Both the position numbers and the translations under genes were made by a program. Source: Rhyzopertha dominica (lineage: Eukaryota; Arthropoda; Insecta; Coleoptera; Bostrichidae). Taken from it: DNA of 64,000 nucleotides. The notes beneath the pieces were generated by a model that did no database searches, was not told the origin of the DNA, and saw nothing but the letters and a program-made list of their open reading frames with translations. Shown one piece after another: positions 45,044 through 53,740 of the stretch; within the stretch, counting starts at the first letter, position 1, and each line of letters opens with the position of its first letter. The stretch covers positions 70,928,680-70,992,679 of the forward strand of contig QCXZ01000137.1 of the NCBI GenBank assembly GCA_025024175.1. Direction: 5' to 3'.

Positions 45044-46465
45044 GTGGGTGGAGAAAAAGAAATACTGACTGTGTGGAGAACCTACTTTGCCAAATTACTA
45101 AATGGAGGAGCTGATACAGAAAATGATGCAAGTACTAGTGAAGTCGAAAATATTCTGAATAAAGAGTTAGAACAAGAAGAAGAACCACCATCCTTTGAAG
45201 AGATAAAAGAAATAGTAAAGAACCTAAAGAATAATAAAACACCTGGGAATGATGAATTAATAGCGGAATTATTTAAGTACGGGGGAGACGAGTTAATTAG
45301 AAAAATACACCTTTTGTTGCAAAATATATGGACAACAGAGAAAATGCCCAAAAGCTGGACTGAAGCGGTGTTACTACCCATACATAAAAAGGGAGATAAG
45401 AGCGAGCTACATAATTATAGGGGTATAGCAATGCTAAACATAGCTTACAAGATCTTAGCAACATACATAAAAAATCGACTTGTTATTGGCATAGAGAGGC
45501 AGATTGGGGAATATCAGTGTGGTTTCCGAAGCGGAAGGTCAGTTGTGGACCAGATTTTTTTACTAAGAGAAATACAAGCAGAAAGCTACGAATACAAGAA
45601 GGAGACGTTTGTGCTGTTTGCTGACTTCAAGCAGGCATATGATAGAATAAAAAGAAATGAACTTTTCAGAGCATTGAAGCATATAGGAGTTAACAGCAAA
45701 TTGTTACGAATTATAAAGATGACTCTGAGTGAGAGTAGTAATAGGGTAAAAGTAAATGGTAAACTTACAGAAAATTTCACTGTTCAGGAAGGGTTAAGAC
45801 AAGGAGACCCACTATCATGTGTACTGTTTAATTGTGCACTTGAGTATGTAATTAGGAAAGCTAAATTAAACACAACTGGACTAGTCTATGATAAGAAACA
45901 TCAGTGTCTTGCATTCGCAGATGATCTGGTTCTGTTGACAAGAACGAAAGGGGAACTACAGGCAGTAATAAGTAGATTGGAACATGCTGCGTTAGGAATT
46001 GGGCTAGAGATAAATGAAAGTAAGACAAACTACATGACATGGACTGACAAGGAATATAACAATCAGAACACTTTGAAAGTAACATCGGTGAAAGGAAAAG
46101 AATATGTGTTTAAGGAAACAGATTGCTGTGTATACTTAGGAACGGAATTCCGCAGAGCACCTGGCATGCAGGGTGAAATACAGAGAAGATTGATGATGGG
46201 TAACCGAAGCATTTGTGCACTTAGACCAATACTCAATAGCAGAAATTCATCAAGAAAATTAAAGAAGCAACTATATAAGACTATAATTAGACCGGTAGTG
46301 TTGTATGGAAGTGAAGTGTGGACATTGGGGAAAGCAGATCAGAATGCATTACAAATATGGGAAAGGAAGATACTACGTAAAATTTATGGTGGAAAAACAG
46401 TGGCAGGTGTGTGGCAAAGACGAACTAACAAAGAACTAGAACAGCTATATGGAGAGGCGTGTTAG
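45044..46465 (+). pseudogene. LINE reverse transcriptase domain
   Basis: Blocks in order: NNKTPGNDELIAELFKYGG; MPKSWTEAVLLPIHKKGD; NYRGIAMLNIAYKILATYI; EYQCGFRSGRSVVDQIF; FVLFADFKQAYDRI (first catalytic Asp); VQEGLRQGDPLSCVLFN; CLAFADDLVLL (the DD active site); CVYLGTEFR; YKTIIRPVVLYGSEVW and WERKILRKIYGG. All RT catalytic residues are present over 473 codons. The C-terminal zinc-type end is missing because the frame runs into foreign sequence at 46462. The enzyme copies element RNA at a nicked target site. Confidence 0.9.
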
Positions 46466-46568
46466 CGTACCAAATGGCATCCGCCCTACCGCCCGGCACT
46501 TTGGCATCCACTGATATACACGCCGTATATCCCATGTATTTTGTATTGGAATACAATTCCAATCTAAC

Positions 46569-46901
46569 GTTATTTACAATTTAAAGTGTGAGGCCTGTGG
46601 AAAGGAATACGTAGGACAAACATCCCAATGGCTAGGGAATAGAATAACATTGCACAAAAGTGACATAAAAACAAAAAAGATAGATATATGTACGCTAACT
46701 GAACATGCCGTAACCGAAGGTCATAACATAGACTGGGAAAATGTAAAAATTTTAAATAAAGAACAAAATAACAATAAACGACTCTTTTTGGAAATGTACG
46801 AAATTAAAAAAAATGTAAACACAATAAACAAAAAATCAGATACTATAAATTTGAGTAACATATATACTTACCTATTATCACAGGAGATACTTAAAGGCTG
46901 A
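46569..46901 (+). pseudogene. PLE GIY-YIG endonuclease, intact domain without its RT
   Basis: Open from VIYNLKCEACGKEYVGQT through NRITLHKSDIK, CTLTEHAVTEGHNIDWENV, NKRLFLEMYEI, INKKSD and NIYTYLLSQEILKG to a TGA. The GIY-like VIY, the Cys-x-x-Cys-GK-YVGQT core, an R helix, the EH-x5-H segment and the E of FLEMYEI are all visible. This is a complete PLE endonuclease domain. Since the RT upstream is gone and there is no proper start codon, it is classed as a fragment. The copy at 9354-9720 is the closest relative in the window. Confidence 0.8.
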
Positions 46902-47172
46902 ACTTGAAAATAGCATATTTAGGGAGGGAATTTACGGATTTACCTATGTATTAAAATAGCAGGCTGTACCAAGGCTGAAAGATGACAAAATGACTAATGA
47001 ATTTCATGTTATCCTTGTCAATTAAAAACGCATTTTGACACTGAAGAATTGATTGATGAGAAATAATGGACGATTCAAGGGTTAACAGCTGTCTTAAAAT
47101 AATCTCAAAGTTTTGTAAGTAAGTAAACAAATTTTGTACTAAATAATTGGTTCGTTAATAAACTTATAGAAG

Positions 47173-47211
47173 AGCCCTGACGAAGGCTGAAATTCAGCCG
47201 AAAGCTTGGCC
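47173..47211 (+). ncRNA. Hammerhead-like core at PLE 3-prime end
   Basis: CTGACGA (intact first box), A, stem II GGCTG-AAATT-CAGCC, GAAAGCTT. The stem is perfect and can be extended. A 3-base stem I (GCC with GGC) closes it. The only departure from a hammerhead is the extra A before stem II. Best core in the window. Confidence 0.55.
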
Positions 47212-47307
47212 AAAGGGACAAAGAGTACACGCATTTTAATATAATATTAGGTCGAAATCCCCCGAATTGAAGCTTTTGTAGATAAACAATTGTACGACCG
47301 CTATTTT

Positions 47308-47313
<6 letters not shown>

Positions 47314-47366
<53 letters not shown>
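47314..47366. repeat. (TA)n microsatellite
   Basis: About 26 TA units directly at the left end of the element at 47361-48732. A similar (TA)n lies beside the related end at 52865-52912. Confidence 0.9.
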
Positions 47367-47370
<4 letters not shown>

Positions 47371-48732
47371 CCACTATTACTGAAGCGTCCGTACATTGAC
47401 ACTTTTCCGCTATTGTGGCGTCCGTTTCCATTGAAGCGTCCGTATACGGACGCTCTAATATTTACCTATATAATCGAACTGCTGAAGACCCCCACTCCCT
47501 CCTGGCAAAAATTTGGGAGGACGCTAGGGTGAGCCAAGAACTACTCATTTAGCATACTGGCGTATAATTTTGGTTCCGCTAGTTGACCGCAAGGCGCGCC
47601 AGTAGGTATGCGGTACCCGTATATTTCTCGTACAGGACGTCGGTTTGCGGGCGTCCTTTATTTTTATCTATTTTATCGGCGTTGCCGTTGATGATGTAGT
47701 CGTATATAACACGTTTAAATCGCGCCATTTGGAGCGTCCGAAATTTATTTTAAAAGCAAGCATTTATTTCATTCTGCTCTTTGCGTATTCGTATATAATA
47801 CGTTCACACCGCCCACTTTAAAGCGTCCTCGCATAAATTTAAAAATATTAAAGGTGTTGCATTGGTATCGCGCAAAAAACATGGCCTTTAACGATGGGGA
47901 TAGATACTATTTTAAATTTAAAATAAAAATTAAATAAAATTTTAGCGAGTGCATTGGATGGTTTTCTGTGCGATAATAATAATTATGATCTTGTAAACTA
48001 ATCATTCTAATCTGTCAAATTCATTTATAACTTTTACATTTGAAATGAAAATGNATGTATATAGGATGTNAATTTTATCAAGGTGCCTTTTTATGTCATT
48101 TACTCTTATTTATATAATGAAACCACCATTACTATGGACCAACACATGACATTACAATTGTAGAGTGTGCCATAACGCTAAATTTTCTGGCTTTAGTATT
48201 AACATTTTATTCAGAAGAATAACTATTCGTATGAAATGCCTGCTTCAAAATTATTACTTGTAGTGCATTCAAAGGCATTTGTATGTGAAAAACCCATTAC
48301 TCAGAGTTTAAGATATTCAAACTTTATGTGAATGGACAAACAATAATAATGTACCATTTAAAACGCTGTGGATTTAATCTGATATCATGAGCAATTCAGC
48401 ATTAATTATACAAATGTTTTAAAGCCAAACAAAAAAGATTTACATGTATTTTCTCATGTCCAACTGGATTGCTTTATACGTTTTTTATTTCTGGTTGGTA
48501 AACAGAGCTGAAAGTGTTTAGTATTTTCCAATAATAAAAAGGATTGAAATACATAAGGTATTTAAAATACGTTTTTCAATCAGTACTTAAAATACTTGAA
48601 ATAAAATACTATTTGGTATTTAGTATTTGAAAGTATTTAAACTACTTTAAAAGTACTCGTATTTTCAATAGTAATTTAACTTTCTAAGTTACAAAGTATA
48701 ATACGGGCTTCAGTAATAGTGGGATGTATATA
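47361..48732. mobile_element. DNA element with 26-bp inverted ends and GCGTCC sub-terminal repeats
   Basis: TATATACATCCCACTATTAC plus TGAAGC at 47361-47386 is matched exactly, inverted, at 48707-48732. Inside the left end GCGTCC/GGACGC recurs many times (about 47385, 47419, 47434, 47450, 47519, 47650, 47741, 47821), as transposase-binding arrays often do. The right third instead has AGTATTT-type repeats (48560-48660). No coding frame. TA or TATA flanks suggest insertion at TA. Superfamily unknown. A truncated second end is at 52570-52863. Confidence 0.7.
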
Positions 48733-51110
48733 TTTTATTGTTCTAAAAATACTTTTAAATTAATAAGTTTTGTACATAGTTATTTATTTTATAAAATCAA
48801 TTCATATTGAAATTTATGTTGATACATTGTAAGTAATTGTGTATCAATTATAATATTTTAATGGCAAAAACAATATGGATTTACTTATGTGCCAGTTTTT
48901 TTTTCACTTTTTGTATACATTTTGCTAGTTACTTTTTTAGTGAATTAGTTTTACGTGTCTATCCAGGGCAATTAGGATTTTCCATTAGGGGCTTTGTTCT
49001 TTCTGCACAATCGCAAGACATCTGATTAAAAACTACTACATAAAGTAATAAACAAATGGTAAATAACTATGTTTATTAGTCACAAATTCAAAGAGCTATG
49101 TGTGATAAATTAGACATACATACTTTAGTTAAGGAACTGTGTAACGAATGACACTTGTCTTGCGCACAAATAAGTTTCAATAAATAAATTAAAAAAATAA
49201 AAATTATATACAATATCGACTATATTTAAAGCTTTTTGTTTTTCTTTGTCATGTCAGCATTTATTTTTTCCAGACTTTTTGGGGTACAATGTGCAGACAT
49301 TTCTTAAATAAATCTATGTAGAGTGATCGTGTATCAGGAGGGCATTTTTATTATTTTATTATAAAGCTTTATAGGAAAGACAGTTTTACAAAATTTTTCT
49401 TAACAATTATTATCTACAAAATAGTGTAAAAGAATTTGCCATTCATCCCCACTTATTTAATTTCTTAAATATTATTTCTGTAGCTGTAATTTTGCTTCTA
49501 ATTTCCTATCTGTCGTTAACAGTTTTCACGAAATTAGAAATAAACTGCAATTTTGTAGATGCTTACTAAAACAATTGAAGGTTGGTGTTGAAAGTTTTCG
49601 TGCTTTTTATGCTGTTTTTACGTTAATAATCCTGTTATTGTTTGTTGTTAGTGCTACTGTTCTGCATTTGTTTGTATTTTCATATTTTCCATAAAATAAA
49701 TAAGTATGGAATGGAGTTCGGTTTGGGCGCTGATCGGAGACAGACGTGTATTCGAACGGCTCTCTGAGCTATACTACAAGTACATAAACTAAACTGTTCA
49801 CAGAGTGAGTGTTTCACGGTTATACCTGTATGGTGGGGAGAGGTGCTTAGCGTGGTGAAGGTAGTACTTGCGTACCTGAGCACCTGTGTACCTGGTTGTA
49901 TCTGTTTACCACATATGAGAGCTCATCTAACTAACAACCTACAACAGGAACTAAAATAAGATAAGATAGTAGAAAAATAGTTAACTAACATACTAGCATA
50001 ATAATTGATACGCATGTTGGCAAGTACCTAACTACTATTACTACTTTGTTTGTATTATTTCTCTTCCAATACAACTAATATCGCATTCCGGGGAAAAAAG
50101 AACGTATTTTAGGACCGAAAGCGACCGTACCCAGGTACTACTCGCCCGCTGTTTGTTTGAATTCAAGGGAGACCCATATGGAATGCTTTAACAGCGGTAA
50201 AAAGGCTTTTCAACAGATAGGAGTGTTACATCAGCTACCCTCAGGTGTTCAAGCGCGAAAATCGGATACTATTCTAAATGGCAATAATAATAATAATAAA
50301 CATTAAGCATTCAAGAAATCAAAATATATAAACGCCTATACCGTAGTCCTAACAACTAGATCGATCAATTAACCAACAAATAACAAATGCAAGCCTCATC
50401 TTTTTAGACGTCCTTAAAGTAAAACGAAATGAAAAGGAAAGGGATGCTCTACAGCTACAAGAACTCAACGAAACCGAAAGAGGAGAAAACAAAATATATT
50501 TAAGGGAAAAGAGGAACCGCTTAGATCGACATTATACACTTATGACCCAAGATGAGTGTCGCGTTAAACAATCATGCTGAATTTAAAAAAATTTAAAAAT
50601 TTTCGTAATAATGTGTTCTAGTGTTACATCCTTGTGTTTGTGTTGCGGTTGTCATTATCATCGCCGTTACAGTGAAGTAGTTCCATGTATCCTGCAGGGT
50701 ATTAATTGTGGGACAGAAACCGCCTGCGAACCACAAATAGATATATGGGAGAACATTGTCCAGCAATAACACAAAATCGGGCAGGAAAAATAAGAAGAAA
50801 GTCTGTAAAAGATGTTGAAGTTCGGAAGCAGCTTGGAAAAACTGCAAACAATCAGCATGTACCCCTCCAACCCAGCGTAGACGGCCGGCCCGGCAGTATA
50901 TACGGAAGTGACAAAAATGCTGACTGTACGCTGGTTCAATAAATAAGATAAATAAATATGGAATGGTCATAAAAATATTAAAACTGTTTCATGTTCTAAA
51001 TATCTGAAATTTAATTTCTACTTAGTAGTCTTCCTAAACAAAAAAAATTTTAAATGTTTTACTACATACAAGACCTTACATAATATTAACGATTGTCGCT
51101 TATGTGCCAA
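48733..51110. other. Unassigned DNA
   Basis: No gene supported. Overlapping frames at 50593-50970 (both strands) lie in a more balanced block but have no motif I can name. Confidence 0.45.
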
Positions 51111-51581
51111 AATATTTTGTTTCAATACTAAGATTCAACGGTTTTTCAATTGTTTTAACCAGCAACTACAAAATCAGCTTTTTTTAATTGCGTGAAAACT
51201 GTTTAAGACAGATAGGCAATGTGCTACATGAAAATAAAGGAAATTTTATTCTGCATCTATCAGTGGCTTAATAATAATAACGTTCTATTAAAAAAAATAA
51301 AGATAATGGCATTTGCAGTTTGTTTTATTAGAAACCTTGCAGCTTTATAAAAAGGTAAGCTATGGCTGATAAAGTATTAACAAGTCCCCGCAACACACTG
51401 ATGAAAACTACATAATTGAAGCTTTTGTGGTTTTGAATCTAATTAATTTCTTAGGAATCATTGCAAACGGCAAAATTTTATAAAAAATGTTAATTGCGCC
51501 TTAACGGTTAATCTTAGGCCCATGCTGTTCTGAATAAAGCCACTATAAAATTTAAGAAGGAATCAAAAATGTAATAATATA

Positions 51582-51764
51582 CAGGGTGTTCCATTTCAAT
51601 AACAGATTTCGCATCTACTTCCCTTATAACAGTAAGTTGGTCATATTGGAGAATATTTTCGTTCGACTCGCCCCGCCGTGAAATGTCAGTATCCAAATTT
51701 TCAGCTCAAAACTCCGTTAACTTCCCAAGATACTTCTAATGGAAGATTAAGTGTGGACACCCTG
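51582..51764. mobile_element. Small CAGGGTGTTC element (183 bp), TA-flanked
   Basis: Starts CAGGGTGTTCC and ends GGACACCCTG, each bordered by TA. The tips are inverted repeats of about 11 bases, as in Tc1/mariner-type MITEs. It is part of the tandem duplication; its sister is at 52356-52539 and a diverged relative is at 62148-62250. Confidence 0.7.
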
Positions 51765-52355
51765 TATTTTAAAGCATGAATAGTTACTAAAAAAAACCAA
51801 ATTCTGAACTTAACACCCGTATCTTTCTTAATATTAGCTTTTTGGCCAAGATAAGTTTACTTAAATCGGCTTATTTAGTTGTAAGGGACATATTAACGAA
51901 TCTAACTGAAGTGTCAAAATAGTTTGTTTCAATACTAAGATTCAATATTTTTTTCAGTTGTTTTAATCAGAAACCACAAAATCAAAGCTTTTTTTAATTG
52001 CGTGAAAACTGTTGAAATAGATAGGTCATGTGCGGCATCAAAAGAAAGGAAATTTAATTCTGCATCTATCAGTGGTATAATAATAATACCCTACTATTTA
52101 AAAAAATAAAGTTATTTACATTTGAAATTTGTTTTCTTGAAAAGCTTATAAAACAACCCTGCAACTTTACAAAAAAAGTAAACTTTGGCTGATAAAGTAT
52201 AAACAAGTACCCCCAACATGTGGATGAAAACTGTATAGTTATTTTGTGGTTTTGAATCTAAGTAATTTTTAGAAACCACTGCAAACGTCATAGTTTTTCA
52301 AAAAATGCTAATTGCCTTAAAAATTTACGAGAAATCTAAAAAATGTAATAATATA

Positions 52356-52539
52356 CAGGGTGTTCTGTTTAAAGTAACAAAGTTGGTATCTACTTCCGGT
52401 ATAACCGGAAGTAGGCCATCTTGGAAAATATTTTGGTTCGACTGGCCCCGCCGTGGAATGTCAGAATCCAAATTTTCAGCTGAAAATTAAGTCAACTTCC
52501 CAAGATACTTCTAATGGAAGCATAAGTGTGGACACCCTG
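52356..52539. mobile_element. Small CAGGGTGTTC element, second copy
   Basis: Starts CAGGGTGTTCTG and ends GGACACCCTG, TA-flanked. It shares GGTTCGACT-GCCCCGCCGTG and CTTCCCAAGATACTTCTAAT with the copy at 51582-51764. The copies arose together by tandem duplication rather than by two insertions, because flanking sequence is shared too. Confidence 0.7.
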
Positions 52540-52569
52540 TATTACGTAAATATATTCAATTTCCAACAT

Positions 52570-52862
52570 TAACGGAATACAATCCGACTTGACTTAGGTG
52601 ACACATCGTGTATAAAGGCTGTGCATCAATCTTCTTCGATTATTTTGATTTGAACAATGCTTATTGCCGCGATCTTACGGATCGCGAATATTTGGCAACG
52701 CCGTGACGCCGAGCTAGCGATGATATGTACGCAGAGATATACGCGGACGCTTCATCAATAACGTAATGTAAAGGACGCCACAAAAGTGGTGAAATAAATG
52801 CGAATATGTATTGGACGCCACAAACTTGTTCTTTGTACGGACGCTGTAGTAATAGCGGGATG

Positions 52863-52863
<1 letters not shown>
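52570..52863. mobile_element. Truncated end of the GCGTCC-repeat element family
   Basis: Read on the minus strand from 52863 it begins ACATCCCGCTATTACTACAG and then GCGTCCGTAC, like the left end of the element at 47361-48732. GGACGC recurs at about 52743, 52772, 52812 and 52838. The opposite end was not found, so this is a partial copy in inverted orientation. It directly adjoins a (TA)n tract, as the other copy does. Confidence 0.6.

Positions 52864-52864
<1 letters not shown>

Positions 52865-52912
<48 letters not shown>
52865..52912. repeat. (TA)n microsatellite
   Basis: About 24 TA units abutting the element end at 52863. Confidence 0.9.
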
Positions 52913-52916
<4 letters not shown>

Positions 52917-53091
52917 ATTACTAAGGCAGGGTGTTTACACTTACAATCGACAACAGTTCACGTGTTTATGCCCAAGAATTAAAAATAGTGGTCTAAATGG
53001 GATTTTGTAATTTATTGCAAACTGCATTAAATTCTTCCTGAAAGCTCGTGGACTCTCCATAACTTCAAATATGCAAGANCCTGNTTATCCA

Positions 53092-53416
53092 CACAGATCG
53101 GTACTTGGATACATGTTCTCATCACCATAAGTCACAAAAACGTCCTGTCTNAAATTCTCTTGTTAACTGTGCTATGTCAATTTCTGAACCCGACAAACTT
53201 CGAAGTGCANTGCANTACTTACGCATCAGTCTGGCCAACAACGGGTATAATAACCGTGAGATACAATACAAATTATAGATCGACTGCTTTACTTAACTAT
53301 GTTCAAGATGTCACAGAATTGGCAAAATTCTTAAGAAACAAATCATTCCTAATATCTTACCCCTTCGAAAGTATCACAGATTTTTCTGACGAACAAAATA
53401 AATCCTCTTCCTTCTA
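53092..53416 (+). pseudogene. PLE reverse transcriptase, post-palm and thumb
   Basis: The frame reads HTDRYLDTCSHHHKSQKRP, SLVNCAMSISEPDK, then YLRISLANNGYNNREIQY, followed by a stop. In another frame come LNYVQDVTELAKFLRNKSF and FSDEQNKSSSF. The HTDRYL-SHHH-QK signature and NGY-REI are strong PLE markers. Non-functional. Confidence 0.75.
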
Positions 53417-53641
53417 GAGGTATTTATAGCATCCCTTGTTTGTAGAAATTTCCTAACATCCCACTAATCTAAACTGCAAAGATGGTTATCATCTTTCCAC
53501 TATTTGGTAATCAATCACGCGACGGTTATACCCACTTTCACAATCTCTCTCGCAATGCCAGGTACTCCTCCTTGGAATTTGGTTGAGTTTGGACGTATTT
53601 CTCGCGTAAGGTTTATACCATATTCCATACCCCTTATTTCT

Positions 53642-53683
53642 GTCCTGATGAAGCTCTTTTACAAATGTGGGCGAAATGTCGGC
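53642..53683 (+). ncRNA. Hammerhead-like core at PLE 3-prime end
   Basis: CTGATGA (intact), A, GCTC-loop-GGGC, GAAATGTC. Stem II GCUC/GGGC has one G-U pair. A 3-base stem I (GUC with GGC) is possible. One extra A lies before stem II, as in the other cores. Confidence 0.5.
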
Positions 53684-53740
53684 CTGATTCCAAAATCAGA
53701 CGCTCTCTGACCCAAAAAGACTAAGATTTCAATTGAAATA

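Larger units (their letters stand above)
43541..46464 (+). mobile_element. RTE-like non-LTR retrotransposon, 3-prime truncated
   Basis: A nearly complete single-ORF LINE: apurinic-like endonuclease, linker, reverse transcriptase and the beginning of the C-terminal domain. Only one frameshift (near 44370) and one stop (44996-44998) break it, so it is among the youngest elements here. The coding sequence stops at LYGEAC, where relatives continue with a W-GH region, and unrelated sequence follows. Loss of the 3-prime end, not the usual 5-prime end, implies a later deletion. The 5-prime border is not defined. Clade: RTE-like by endonuclease and RT motifs; not certain. Confidence 0.85.
46465..47290 (+). 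mobile_element. Penelope-like element 3-prime part
   Basis: Contains the GIY-YIG domain (46569-46901), about 270 bases of 3-prime untranslated sequence and a terminus with a hammerhead-like core (47173-47211), followed by GGTCGAAATCCCCCG near 47250. The terminus is shared in inverted orientation at 38075-38180. The RT part is missing; the sequence abuts the LINE at about 46465-46540. Confidence 0.75.
51111..52545 (+). repeat. Diverged tandem duplication, period about 806 bp
   Basis: 51111-51770 and 51917-52545 are direct copies. Landmarks shared in order are TTGTTTCAATACTAAGATTCAA, TTTTTTTAATTGCGTGAAAACTG, TCTGCATCTATCAGTGG, GGCTGATAAAGTAT, TTGTGGTTTTGAATCTAA, and the ACAGGGTGTTC element. 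About 140 bases between them are not shared. Sequence divergence shows that the duplication is old. Confidence 0.8.
53060..53740 (+). mobile_element. Penelope-like element remnant, thumb to 3-prime end
   Basis: RT post-palm (53092-53416), a trace of the GIY-YIG start (RGIYSIPC near 53420-53440, in a shifted frame), then 3-prime sequence ending with a hammerhead-like core and AAAGACTAAGATTTCAA. It is the same subfamily as the PLE at 38075-39935, with about 170 bases that the other copy lacks. Four N bases lie in it. Confidence 0.75.

Noticed and set aside
50593..50970. Overlapping frames on both strands, considered as a retroelement gag piece
   Set aside because: No Cys-His knuckle, protease or RT motif, and no flanking long terminal repeats found.
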